Of a stretch of 51,980 nt of DNA, positions 6,863 through 15,008 are shown in pieces. The position numbers and the translations under genes are program-made. The notes beneath the pieces are model-generated. The model searched no databases, had not been told where the DNA came from, and saw nothing but the letters and a program-made list of their open reading frames with translations. Each line of letters begins with the position of its first letter. The first letter of the stretch is position 1. This DNA is from Candidatus Margulisiibacteriota bacterium (GTDB lineage: Bacteria; Margulisbacteria; WOR-1; JAKLHX01; JBAZKV01), in the NCBI GenBank assembly GCA_041650635.1, contig JBAZKV010000012.1, forward strand, positions 1-51,980. Direction: 5' to 3'.

Positions 6863-8977
6863 ATGGCAGAAATACTTATAGGCTCGAGCTATCCAAACTA
6901 CAGGAAAGCGCTTCTGGCAGGAGATGAGGCCGGCAACAGGAACGGCAGGATCGACTCGCCTGCAGAGGCCAGATCCGCAGCGATCGCTTTCAATAGGGAT
7001 ATCCAGAAGCCTGAAGACAAGCCTTCCTATTCTCCTTCTCTACACTCTTTCCTGATATTTCTTGATGCTTCCGGGTTTAACCAAACCGAACTGGCAAAAG
7101 AAAATATTAACCGCCTTAAACAAACGCTTGAAACGGGAACTCCCGAAGAAAAAAGACTGGCAGCCGTCAGCATATCAGAAATAGCCAGGAACAGGCCCGA
7201 CCTGATTGAGGACGGGATATTGGAATTGCTTGCGTCCTCCCTGGGAGATTGTGATTACTTTTGGGTCTACGGGCATGGAACCGCGGCAAGAGAAAGGTCT
7301 TTTGACAATAAATTTGCAACTGCCCTGTCAAAATTCGGAAGTAGAGCCGTTCCGTTCCTGAAAAAGGCGCTTGCTTTTGCGGCAAAAGGCGCTTTTGATG
7401 CGCTAAGGATAATGGACCCCGCGTTTTACGATGAAGAGATCCTTAAAGCAGCGGCAGAAGGGTCCTATCTTTACGGGACCTATGATACAAAGTCTGTAAA
7501 TTATGCCATTGATATCCTTAGGCGGGCAGGGAAAAGGTCTCTGCCGTTTCTGCTGGAAGCTCTAAAAAGCGAGAGTGCCGAGGTTAGGTACGGAGCCGCG
7601 GGGGCTGTATATTCCCTGAATGTGCCTGCAGAAGAGTATAGCGAAGAACTGATCGAATTGCTCGCAAGAGATCTCGCTAACAGCAAGAGGGAATTGTGGC
7701 GGATTTCCAGAGGACTTCCAATGAGCTATCCAAGCGAATGGATGAGCTACTCTCAGTCGCGGAACAGGTATAGCGCCGCCGACGCGCTTTCCAGAATAGG
7801 AAAAAAAGCCGTTCCATACCTGTCAGAAGCTCTCAAAAGCAAAGACACGAAAACCTCAGGAGAAGCCGCTTTTGCTCTGCTCACAATAGCCAAAGGATCC
7901 CCCGAACTGATATCTGACGAGATGATATCTTTGCTAATCCCTTTTTGCGATGAGCTCAGATTGGACGGTTCTTTTGAAAAGATCGGAGGTCGTTCTATAC
8001 CTTTCCTGCTAGAGGCGGCAAAAAACCATGTTTTAGGGGCTTATATCGGTCTTTGGTCGATCTGCAAAAATGATAAAACGCTCATAACAGACGAGATGGT
8101 ATCGGTGCTGTTATCCGCGCTCAAAAACCCGCAGAGATCCGGATGGAGTTCTCTTTTGGGCGATAATGAAATACATCAGATATGCATAATTCTCGGGAAC
8201 TCAGGAAAAGACCTTGTCGAGCATATAAGAACAATGCTGGTTTCAAACGATCCACAAATCAGGAATAAAGGCATTTATCTTTTGCACAGCTATACCTTTG
8301 GCTACACCGAAGGCAAGACGGAGAACCGCAGCTCGATCCCGGAAGAATTTATCCCGTTATTAATAGGCAATTTCTCCAATCCCTCTCTCATATTGAACGA
8401 ACATATCTCTGATGTGGCGGCAAAAACTGTGGGACAGATAGGGGAGAAATCGATCCCTCATCTTCAGGAACTTGCAAGATCACTTCCATTTCTAGAAAAA
8501 TATGCGGATACCAAGGGAAGATTCTTAAGCCGCGAAGAAGCGTTAAGAAGAAAGATAACGCTTGCCTTGAACGGGATACCCGGCGACAAGATCCCGGAAG
8601 ATCTCATTCATTTCCTGCTGGAAGAGCTGTCGATAAATGAATCGTCTTACAATTACACGACAAGCGATGCATATAGAAGGACCGGGGAAAAAGGCTTCCT
8701 GAAAGCGATCGGCATACTTAAATTGCAGGAAAGCCCGTTAAGGCTGGCAGCGATTAAGGCCATTCATGCCTACAAATACCACTCGGATCTTTTTACTGAA
8801 AACATCATTAGAACGCTCGTAGAACTGCTTCCGGGGGAAGGCCTTTCGTATTATCTGAATTGGACACTGACCGAACTTGGCAAAAAAGCGGCGCCTTTTC
8901 TCGAAATTGCCGCAAAAGACCTTGATCAGAAAGTCGCAAAAGAAGCGCAAGCTATACTGGACAGAATAAAGAAATAG
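6863..8977 (+). CDS. HEAT-repeat scaffold protein
   Basis: 704 residues made mostly of helical HEAT or PBS-lyase-type repeats. Recurrent units read like GxxAVPYLxEALKSKDTKTSGEAAFALL, and short stretches such as RSLPFLLEALKS, KAVPYLSEALKS and KSIPHLQELA recur through the chain. Such repeats form curved scaffolds for protein contacts, and no catalytic motif is visible. Near the N-terminus, GNRNGRID (within residues 20-36) resembles a calcium-binding EF-hand or dockerin loop, though its first ligand position is poor. No signal peptide is obvious. The ATG has a good AAAGGAG site. It stands alone between a divergent phosphoesterase and a convergent GH13 gene 23 bp away. Function unknown. Confidence 0.75.
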   Translation: MAEILIGSSYPNYRKALLAGDEAGNRNGRIDSPAEARSAAIAFNRDIQKPEDKPSYSPSLHSFLIFLDASGFNQTELAKENINRLKQTLETGTPEEKRLAAVSISEIARNRPDLIEDGILELLASSLGDCDYFWVYGHGTAARERSFDNKFATALSKFGSRAVPFLKKALAFAAKGAFDALRIMDPAFYDEEILKAAAEGSYLYGTYDTKSVNYAIDILRRAGKRSLPFLLEALKSESAEVRYGAAGAVYSLNVPAEEYSEELIELLARDLANSKRELWRISRGLPMSYPSEWMSYSQSRNRYSAADALSRIGKKAVPYLSEALKSKDTKTSGEAAFALLTIAKGSPELISDEMISLLIPFCDELRLDGSFEKIGGRSIPFLLEAAKNHVLGAYIGLWSICKNDKTLITDEMVSVLLSALKNPQRSGWSSLLGDNEIHQICIILGNSGKDLVEHIRTMLVSNDPQIRNKGIYLLHSYTFGYTEGKTENRSSIPEEFIPLLIGNFSNPSLILNEHISDVAAKTVGQIGEKSIPHLQELARSLPFLEKYADTKGRFLSREEALRRKITLALNGIPGDKIPEDLIHFLLEELSINESSYNYTTSDAYRRTGEKGFLKAIGILKLQESPLRLAAIKAIHAYKYHSDLFTENIIRTLVELLPGEGLSYYLNWTLTELGKKAAPFLEIAAKDLDQKVAKEAQAILDRIKK

Positions 8978-9000
8978 ATCCAGGGATCGAATGCTTCGGG

Positions 9001-10440
9001 TCAATGTCCGGACAAAACCCCGATTATCTGAGCCTGCCTGGGATACAGCGCCACCAGAAGGCCGTTTGCATGCACTTCGCTTGCCCGAGGTTTTGCAAGT
9101 ATTGAATTGGTGGCCATGTCCACAAGTGTAAACTGCCCGTTTCCCGGAATGCCAAGCCCTCGCACATCAAGATAACCCCAGGTCCTGTCGCTCATGTGGT
9201 CGGGGCCGCTTGCCAGGTTGGCCGCAATTACAGCCGTTTGATCTTCCCATTGCCTTGCAAAGGCCGAGATATTGGGGTTGCTTGAGCCAACGAACATAGA
9301 TCGCCCCTGCCTGAACAATGGCAGCTTTGAAAGGTCCATCAGCTCAAGGTAGCGGTAGGCCATCTTTATATCGACCAGGTCCCAGTTGATCGGGACTACC
9401 CTGCCTCTAAGATAAGGGTATCCCAGAACCGCTTCGAATTCTCCGTTAAAGAAGGCCGGAACTCCAGGCATAGCCACCATCAGCGCTGCAGCAAGCAGGG
9501 ATTCGCCTGCATCAAGATTTCTAGGTTTTCCAAGCCCGTCGCTTGAGTGCTCGGGGTCCCTGATATCGTGTCCGTCCTTAAAATGCACCGTCTGGTGGAG
9601 TAGGGGGCAGGACAGAGAGTCTCTGAGGTATTCCCCAAAGTCTCCCGGAGTTTTTCCGTTCTGCCCCAGCAAAACATCACAAAGCGTAAAGATAAAATTT
9701 CCGTCAAGCGCAAGGTCTATTCCGCAATCCCAAAACCTCTGGTGCTGGTCCAGGGCTTCTGCAAGAAATGCCGCCCCGGGATGCGCCTGCCTCATTGAAG
9801 CCGTGAATTCCTCCAGGAATTCGGAGGGGTACAAGAGGTCCAGGTCCCCGCGGCGCCCGTTGTACCAGTTGTATTCCATCCGGTCCTTAAAAAGGGCAAA
9901 TGGCGCATCTATCCTGAGGCCGTCGAACCCGAAATCCAGCCAGTGCCTTCCCAGACGAAATAGATAGTCCCGCACCTCCGGGTTTAAAAAATCTAGCTGG
10001 TAGGTGTCATCAAAGCTCCATGCGCCTCTAAGGTCGGTTCCGGTGACAAGGCTGCCGCGCTCATCCCTTAAGAACCATCCCGGGTGCAGGTCCACATACG
10101 GGCTTTTTTGGGACAGATGATTGCCTATATAGTCGTTTATCACATAGATACCGTGGTCGTGAGCCGAATCTATCAGCCGCCTCAGCTCAGAAACGGTCCC
10201 ATAAGCTTCTTCCACCGCAAAAGGATCGATTATACTGTAGGGAGTGGTCCCAAATGCCTCGTTTTTGGCGACCCCGCTTAGCCAGATGGTCTGGACGCTG
10301 GCTGCCTCACGCGCCTCAAGATGTCTTGCTATGAAGGCAAAATTTGAAAGCCTTCCTTTGGGGTCGACCCAATCCTTTGTCACGACCTGATAAAGAGGCC
10401 CGCGTTTTATCCAGGAAGATGAAGCTTGAACATTCATCAT
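9001..10440 (-). CDS. Glycoside hydrolase family 13 (alpha-amylase type) protein
   Basis: A 479-residue GH13 enzyme acting on alpha-glucosidic bonds. The conserved regions appear in order: VINDYIGNHLS (region I), FDGLRIDAPFALF with the nucleophile Asp (II), FLAEALDQ with the acid/base Glu (III), and FKDGHDIRDPEHSSDG, which contains the HD of region IV. A short C-terminal beta domain follows. No signal peptide is present, so the enzyme is probably cytoplasmic; the exact specificity (amylase, sucrose phosphorylase-like, trehalose-related) cannot be settled here. The start is a double ATG at 10440/10437 without a Shine-Dalgarno sequence; a TATTAA box ends 4 nt upstream, so a leaderless transcript is possible. 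Glycogen phosphorylase is encoded elsewhere in the window. Confidence 0.85.
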   Translation of the reverse strand: MMNVQASSSWIKRGPLYQVVTKDWVDPKGRLSNFAFIARHLEAREAASVQTIWLSGVAKNEAFGTTPYSIIDPFAVEEAYGTVSELRRLIDSAHDHGIYVINDYIGNHLSQKSPYVDLHPGWFLRDERGSLVTGTDLRGAWSFDDTYQLDFLNPEVRDYLFRLGRHWLDFGFDGLRIDAPFALFKDRMEYNWYNGRRGDLDLLYPSEFLEEFTASMRQAHPGAAFLAEALDQHQRFWDCGIDLALDGNFIFTLCDVLLGQNGKTPGDFGEYLRDSLSCPLLHQTVHFKDGHDIRDPEHSSDGLGKPRNLDAGESLLAAALMVAMPGVPAFFNGEFEAVLGYPYLRGRVVPINWDLVDIKMAYRYLELMDLSKLPLFRQGRSMFVGSSNPNISAFARQWEDQTAVIAANLASGPDHMSDRTWGYLDVRGLGIPGNGQFTLVDMATNSILAKPRASEVHANGLLVALYPRQAQIIGVLSGH

Positions 10441-10755
10441 ATGCTTAATATCGAATCAGTATGTTTGAGATTTCAGAATTAAAGTAAACCGGTGAAAATA
10501 CATATGAATATCGCTCGCATTTCGTTATTTTCTGTCCACATATCCCCCTTCTTGGAACTTGACATAAGATATATTATGCGACATTGATAATAGGCAGTTG
10601 GGGATAAGTAATTAACCTTTTATATATTGGGATTATCTATGGAATTTTGAGGAATACGATAGAAACACAATACAAATTCTATTGAAATACATTGCCCGGA
10701 AATTTCTACAGTATTTCTACTGTATTTCAACGAATTTCAAATGTATTTAGGTCCC
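10441..10755. other. Gene-free AT-rich stretch between mlaD and the GH13 gene
   Basis: 315 bp with no convincing frame on either strand. It holds the 3' flank of mlaD, the promoter region of the GH13 gene, and the nested palindrome at 10685-10748. The rest is AT-rich with several TATA-like words (for example around 10570-10575 and 10620-10626) that I cannot rank as promoters. Confidence 0.6.
10685..10748. repeat. Three-tier nested palindrome with GAAATAC words
   Basis: Three inverted repeats share one centre. The inner stem is ACAGTA (10708-10713) with TACTGT (10718-10723) around TTTC. The middle is GAAATT (10699-10704) with AATTTC (10733-10738). The outer is AAATACATT (10685-10693) with AATGTATTT (10740-10748). 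On the minus strand it reads as repeated GAAATAC words. It lies 8 bp past the mlaD stop, so it could end the mla operon transcript, although it lacks a GC-rich stem and a clean T-run. Similar GAAATACA-TAGAAATAC words occur inside bioB. Confidence 0.7.
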
Positions 10756-11862
10756 CTAGTCCCCTGCCGCTTTCACCCTTACGCCTATGGAGTAGTTGCC
10801 GCTGCCGCTGTTTATGAAGTCGTCGGCTTGAAGGATCATATTGACGAAATCAGAGACCCTGTAATAGGTCGTAAAGCGAAGCTTTGGATTGTTCGGCTTT
10901 GGGTTGTTAAAGTCGTAGATATCGCCGCTTAACAGCCAGTTGTTGTTTGGCCTAAAGTCGATGCCGCCGCCTAGATGGGTGTTTATCATGCCAATCCTTA
11001 GTGCTCCGGTCTTTGATACAGCACTGGATATTTGAAGGTCAAGCAGCGCAAGGTTGCGCGTAGGCCCTTCGCCAAGGGCTATCATCCAGGTATTGCGTTC
11101 GTTCTGGCTGATATCAAGATTACCCTTGATCTGGTTGGAACGCCCCCCAAAAAGCACATCCGCACTGGGTTTGAGCCTTATCTGACCAAAATTTTCAAAA
11201 AATTCATTGGCTGAAGTCAGGGTCTTGTTGGTAGAAGCTATCGTTCCTTTCACATTCTCCTGAAATCCTTTGTCGGCAACGATCTTGTTTATCCCGGCAG
11301 TTGCCATCTGAAGCTGTTCGGTGAGCCGGTTTATCTCGACCGTTGCTTTTTCCACATTAAAGACCGCGTTGGTAAAAGCCTCCCGTATCTTATTGTCCTC
11401 AACAAACTCCCTTATTGCCATAAAGATCCTTTTGGTCTCGACCAGGTTCTGTGCTCCAATATCGACAAAGTCAACTATGCCTGATGTTTTTTTGCCGTAA
11501 AGGACCTGGTCGGGGTTATAGACGGTTTCTGAAACTCCGGGGGTTATTTCCAGGTATTTGAGCCCCACAAGACCGTCAAAAGCCACCCTAAGCTCAGAAT
11601 CCGCCGGAAATTTAATGTGCTTGTCTATGACCCCGTAGATGCGTATTTCCTGCGTTCCGGGATCGATCCGCATTACCTTGCCCACCTTAAAACCTCTGTA
11701 CCTTATCTCGGAACCGACAGTCAGCCCCTCGATATTCTGGAACGATCCCGTCAATTCATAACCGCTAAACTTGAGGAATATAGCGCTTTTCCAGCTGACC
11801 AGCGCCGCCAAAAGGACAAGCGCCGTGACCAAAACCGCCCCGACCCTTGCTTGAGTTGACAT
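10756..11862 (-). CDS. mlaD: MlaD/MCE-family lipid transport substrate-binding protein
   Basis: 368 residues. A single N-terminal membrane helix (about residues 7-29) anchors the protein, followed by an MCE domain (about 38-118; GLTVGSEIRYRGFKVGKV is the characteristic strand pair). A helical stretch (about 130-220) comes next, and then a beta-rich, glycine/asparagine-rich tail (about 235-368) that looks like strands of an outer-membrane barrel. E. coli MlaD lacks that tail. MCE proteins form hexameric rings that shuttle phospholipids between the membranes, so this gene argues for an outer membrane. It is the last gene of nnr-mlaE-mlaF-mlaD and abuts mlaF directly. Confidence 0.88.
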   Translation of the reverse strand: MSTQARVGAVLVTALVLLAALVSWKSAIFLKFSGYELTGSFQNIEGLTVGSEIRYRGFKVGKVMRIDPGTQEIRIYGVIDKHIKFPADSELRVAFDGLVGLKYLEITPGVSETVYNPDQVLYGKKTSGIVDFVDIGAQNLVETKRIFMAIREFVEDNKIREAFTNAVFNVEKATVEINRLTEQLQMATAGINKIVADKGFQENVKGTIASTNKTLTSANEFFENFGQIRLKPSADVLFGGRSNQIKGNLDISQNERNTWMIALGEGPTRNLALLDLQISSAVSKTGALRIGMINTHLGGGIDFRPNNNWLLSGDIYDFNNPKPNNPKLRFTTYYRVSDFVNMILQADDFINSGSGNYSIGVRVKAAGD

Positions 11863-12588
11863 TTACAGACCTCCTTTAATGAAATTGCTGACGACCGGAT
11901 CAATGGAAGCTATCGTTTGCTTGACATTCCCGGTCTCGATAAATTTGCCTTCATGAAGCATAAGGACCCTGTCGCAGGTGCGGTACACAGTGGTCATCTG
12001 GTGGGTCACTATTATTGAGGTGGCTTTGAACCTTACCGCAAGCTTGTTTATAAGGTCTTCTATAACGGTGGAAGTGATCGGGTCCAGTCCCGTTGTAGGC
12101 TCGTCATATAGTATTATCTTGGGATCGGTCGCGATAGCCCTGGCCAGGCTGACCCTTTTTTGCATCCCTCCGGAAAGCTCGGAGGGCATGAGTTTTTCTG
12201 TGCCGCTGAGGTCGACCATCTCCAGCCTTTCTTTTACTATCTTTGAGATCCGGTCCTCTGTTAATTCATTCTGCTGGCGCAGCCCAAAAGCGACATTTTC
12301 GTAGACCGAAAGAGAATCAAAAAGGGCGGAAGTTTGGAACACAAAACCAAAGGCCTTTCTTGCCTTTATGAGAGGGTCCCCCTCAAGAAGCGTGACATCC
12401 CTGCCGTCCACAAAAATAGACCCCCTTGAAACACGCGAAAGCCTTACAAGAAGGCGAAGGAGGGTGCTTTTGCCGCAGCCGGAAGGGCCTATAACTGCAA
12501 GTTTTTGACCGTCCGGTATCTCCAGAAAAACATTGTCCAGCACTTTTTTTCCGGGGAACTCTTTTGTTACTCCTGAAAGTTTTATCAT
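11863..12588 (-). CDS. mlaF: MlaF-type ABC transporter ATPase
   Basis: 241-residue ABC ATPase that powers the MCE lipid transporter. Walker A is GPSGCGKST, the Q-loop is FGFVFQTSALF, the signature is LSGGMQKRV, Walker B is IILYDEPTTGLDP, and the switch histidine is in IIVTHQM. The signature variant LSGGM and the sequence QTSALFDSLSVYENVAF are typical of MlaF rather than other importers. It lies 1 nt downstream of mlaE and immediately upstream of mlaD, the standard order E-F-D. No MlaB-like STAS gene is present in this operon. Confidence 0.93.
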   Translation of the reverse strand: MIKLSGVTKEFPGKKVLDNVFLEIPDGQKLAVIGPSGCGKSTLLRLLVRLSRVSRGSIFVDGRDVTLLEGDPLIKARKAFGFVFQTSALFDSLSVYENVAFGLRQQNELTEDRISKIVKERLEMVDLSGTEKLMPSELSGGMQKRVSLARAIATDPKIILYDEPTTGLDPITSTVIEDLINKLAVRFKATSIIVTHQMTTVYRTCDRVLMLHEGKFIETGNVKQTIASIDPVVSNFIKGGL

Positions 12589-12589
12589 A

Positions 12590-13366
12590 TTACTTAAAAA
12601 GCATCACCGACATGAAATAATTAAAGATAAAAACGGTTATGAGCGAAGACACGACCGCGCTGGTGGTAGACTCCCCTACCCCCTTGGCGCCGTTCTTTGC
12701 CTTAAGCCCCTTATAGCAGGAGATCGAGGCAATTATCATGCCAAAAACAAATGCTTTAAAGACCCCTCCCACCACATCTCCAGTTTTAAGAAAAGCCCCC
12801 GCGGTCTCAAGAAAACCGTAAGGATTTATACCTACCAGAAGTACCGACACCAGAAAGGAACCAAGAAACCCTATCACATCGGCAAACAGGGTCAGGACAG
12901 GCAGCATTACAGAAAGAGCTATCAGCCTCGGGATCACCAGATAGCGGACATGGTTGGTCCCCAGCATGTTTATAGCATCGACCTGTTGGGTCACTTTCAT
13001 GGTCCCGAGTTCAGCCGCAATGGAAGCGCCAACCCTGCCCGCGATGACTACTGCGGTAAGCACCGGGGCTATCTCTCTTGCAACAGCAAGAGCCATAACG
13101 CCTCCGACCATCTTTCCCGCACCGAACTTAACAAATTCATTGGCTATCTGTACGGCAAAAACCATGCCGACAAATATAGCTGTAGTAAGCGCAACCGGGA
13201 TAGAGTCAATTCCGATACGGCTCATCTGGTCAAAGGAGTTACGGACATCAGCCCTCTTGCTCAAAATGCCTGAGGCGGCTTCCCAAAACAGCAGAAAGAC
13301 GCCTCCGATCTGTTCCATTGTTTTCAGATAGCCGTCTTTGAACACTTGCGACAAATTTTGTTTCAT
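12590..13366 (-). CDS. mlaE: MlaE-type ABC transporter permease
   Basis: 258-residue permease of the MlaE/YrbE family, embedded in the inner membrane. Several hydrophobic segments are present. Family stretches are GIDSIPVALTTAIFVGMVFAVQ, AREIAPVLTAVVIAGRVGASIAAELGTMKVTQQVDA, and GVGESTTSAVVSS, the last being the conserved segment close to the C-terminus. It works with MlaF and MlaD to move phospholipid across the envelope; direction is not readable from sequence. The ATG overlaps the nnr stop by 4 nt (ATGA), showing that the unrelated repair gene and the transporter are translated from one message. Confidence 0.93.
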   Translation of the reverse strand: MKQNLSQVFKDGYLKTMEQIGGVFLLFWEAASGILSKRADVRNSFDQMSRIGIDSIPVALTTAIFVGMVFAVQIANEFVKFGAGKMVGGVMALAVAREIAPVLTAVVIAGRVGASIAAELGTMKVTQQVDAINMLGTNHVRYLVIPRLIALSVMLPVLTLFADVIGFLGSFLVSVLLVGINPYGFLETAGAFLKTGDVVGGVFKAFVFGMIIASISCYKGLKAKNGAKGVGESTTSAVVSSLITVFIFNYFMSVMLFK

Positions 13367-14835
13367 GCCGTCCCTGTCAATGAATTGATGACAAAAGGTA
13401 ACGCATCAATTATATCAGAAGCTATAATTCCCCTATAACCTTTGTTAACTGCTACCGTGTCCGCGCACAGTCCATGGACAAAGACAGCGCATGCCGCAGC
13501 AAAAAAAGCCTCCATGCCCTGAGCAGCAAAGCTGCAGATCATGCCGGTAAGCACATCTCCCGTTCCCGCTGTCGCCAACCCGGGATTTCCTGTACGGTTT
13601 ACCAAATGCTTACCGGAAGGGTCTGCTATCACGGTATTGGCGCCTTTTAGGACAACGACGGCATCCAGGTCCTTTGCAGTGCGAATGGCTGTGCCGCTAC
13701 GGTCTTGCTGCACTTTTTCAACAGTGATCCCCAGAAGCCTGGCCATCTCTCCAGGATGCGGGGTCAAAATAATTGGGTTCTTTTTTTTGAGCAGAACAGC
13801 CGTATCGTCCGCTATAGAGTTCAGCCCGTCCGCATCTATTATCAGCGGGCAATTTAGGTCGGTCTTTATTAGGTCTTTTAGAAGGCGCTTTTTACCTTTA
13901 CCTATGCCTGGCCCCACGCCTGCCGCTTTCAATTTATAGGATGCTGCTTTTTTGGGGGCAACATCCGCCAGTGTTATGATCTCCGGAACAGAGACATTTA
14001 TGTAGTTCTGTATCTCGGCCGGGACAGAAAGATAAACAAGTCCGGCCCCGGAACGAAGCGCAGCCATGCCCGCCAGCATTGCAGCGCCGCTCATGCCTTT
14101 TGACCCCGCAAATATCATCACCCTTCCATTGTCGCCTTTATTGCAGTCGAACCTTCGCTCCGGAAGGCATCTCTTCACATATTCGACATCAATAACATTT
14201 GGTCCATTTTTTGATCGGGAATTGGAAATTTGACATTGGAAATTATCGTATGGTATTCCTATATCCGCGACCACAAGCTTGCCGATCTTTGATGGCGCAA
14301 AGTCCTTGACCATTCCAACTTTTGGCAGATGAAAGGTCACGGTCAGGTCAGCCTCAACACATAAACCCCTTGGGTTTCCGCTGTCGGCATCAAGGCCGGA
14401 GGGTATGTCGACCGCCACCACTTTGAATCCCTCAGTACGCTTTCCGCTATTGATCAAGGTTATAACCTCGGCATAAACACCTTCGGGATTCCTATCTAGG
14501 CCAATACCAAACAAGCCGTCTATAACCAACCTGCAGCCCTTAAGCATCTGAGGAAGCGCGCTTATGTTGTCTTTTTCGGCTTCAAACATCCTTACTTCCA
14601 TACCGCTATTTTTAAGGTATCTTGCCGCGATCCTTGCATCCCCTCCGTTATTCCCTTTTCCGCAGACTACACAAACGCGTTCCGGGCTGCCGATATTGTC
14701 CTTTACCGCGTCAAAGACCTTTTTGCCCGCATTTTCCATAAGCACTGGCTGCGGAATGCCAAGCTCTTCTATGGCCCACCGGTCCAGGGCCTTCATTTCT
14801 TTGGAGGTTATTGGTTTGCAGTATTTGTTTAACAC
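13363..14835 (-). CDS. nnrD: Bifunctional NAD(P)H-hydrate epimerase / ADP-dependent dehydratase
   Basis: 490 residues in two domains that repair hydrated NAD(P)H. The N-terminal epimerase (NnrE, about 1-205) shows PVLMENAGKK, CGKGNNGGDARIAARYL and VDIPSGLDADSG. The C-terminal dehydratase (NnrD, about 222-490) shows GVGPGIGKG, LTPHPGEMARLLG and the catalytic GNPGLATAGTGDVLTG. The start is a GTG at 14835; no ribosome-binding site is clear, but family homology begins within 12 residues. The linker between the domains holds about 16 extra residues (FQCQISNSRSKNGPN) encoded by a repeat-like DNA segment at about 14201-14248. First gene of the mla operon. Confidence 0.94.
   Translation of the reverse strand: MLNKYCKPITSKEMKALDRWAIEELGIPQPVLMENAGKKVFDAVKDNIGSPERVCVVCGKGNNGGDARIAARYLKNSGMEVRMFEAEKDNISALPQMLKGCRLVIDGLFGIGLDRNPEGVYAEVITLINSGKRTEGFKVVAVDIPSGLDADSGNPRGLCVEADLTVTFHLPKVGMVKDFAPSKIGKLVVADIGIPYDNFQCQISNSRSKNGPNVIDVEYVKRCLPERRFDCNKGDNGRVMIFAGSKGMSGAAMLAGMAALRSGAGLVYLSVPAEIQNYINVSVPEIITLADVAPKKAASYKLKAAGVGPGIGKGKKRLLKDLIKTDLNCPLIIDADGLNSIADDTAVLLKKKNPIILTPHPGEMARLLGITVEKVQQDRSGTAIRTAKDLDAVVVLKGANTVIADPSGKHLVNRTGNPGLATAGTGDVLTGMICSFAAQGMEAFFAAACAVFVHGLCADTVAVNKGYRGIIASDIIDALPFVINSLTGTA
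14201..14248 (-). repeat. In-frame AATTTCCAA-word repeat inside nnrD
   Basis: On the minus strand this segment contains AATTTCCAATGTC then AAATTTCCAATTCCC, two near-copies of one word. It encodes the residues FQCQISNSRSK in the linker between the NnrE and NnrD domains, where other family members go straight from the IPYD-like strand to the dehydratase. The reading frame is intact. The word style matches intergenic repeats elsewhere in the window. Confidence 0.55.
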
Positions 14836-14843
14836 AATAATGC

Positions 14844-14916
14844 TTGGGTCAAGGGTGTAGGGGCAATGGTATAGTAGACGGGTTTCCGACTTGACCCTTG
14901 CCCCTTGACCCTTGGC
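14844..14916. repeat. Inverted repeat of GGGTCAAGGG / CCCTTGACCC words
   Basis: The left arm (14844-14866) contains GGGTCAAGGG and GGGGCAA. The right arm (14890-14916) contains TTGACCCTTG, CCCCTTGACC and CTTGGC. Together they form an imperfect hairpin with a loop of about 24 nt. The element occupies most of the divergent gap between nnrD and citrate synthase, just upstream of the citrate synthase promoter. Confidence 0.6.
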
Positions 14917-14947
14917 TCTTTAATCAATATATATTCCGCACCTGTGT

Positions 14948-14986
14948 TTGTCAATAAGTTTTAATATGCTATTATAGTGATATCAC
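14948..14986 (+). promoter_or_regulatory. Citrate synthase promoter with a palindrome at the start site
   Basis: TTGTCA (14948-14953), a 16-bp spacer and TATTAT (14970-14975), with a TG at 14967-14968 that makes it an extended -10. Right after it lies the perfect 10-bp palindrome GTGATATCAC (14977-14986), centred on the expected start of transcription, where a repressor could block initiation. The regulator is unknown. Confidence 0.55.
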
Positions 14987-15008
14987 AATGTAAGTGAAAG
15001 GAACATGA

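Noticed and set aside
10669..10683. 15-base word AATACAAATTCTATT shared with the hydrogenase promoter region (minus strand, 25738-25752)
   Set aside because: A match of this length is expected a few times by chance in a 52-kb AT-rich two-strand comparison, and the orientations and contexts differ.
12533..13273. A 246-codon open frame on the plus strand opposite mlaE
   Set aside because: It has no family features and low-quality composition, and the opposite strand carries a clear MlaE with overlapping operon junctions.
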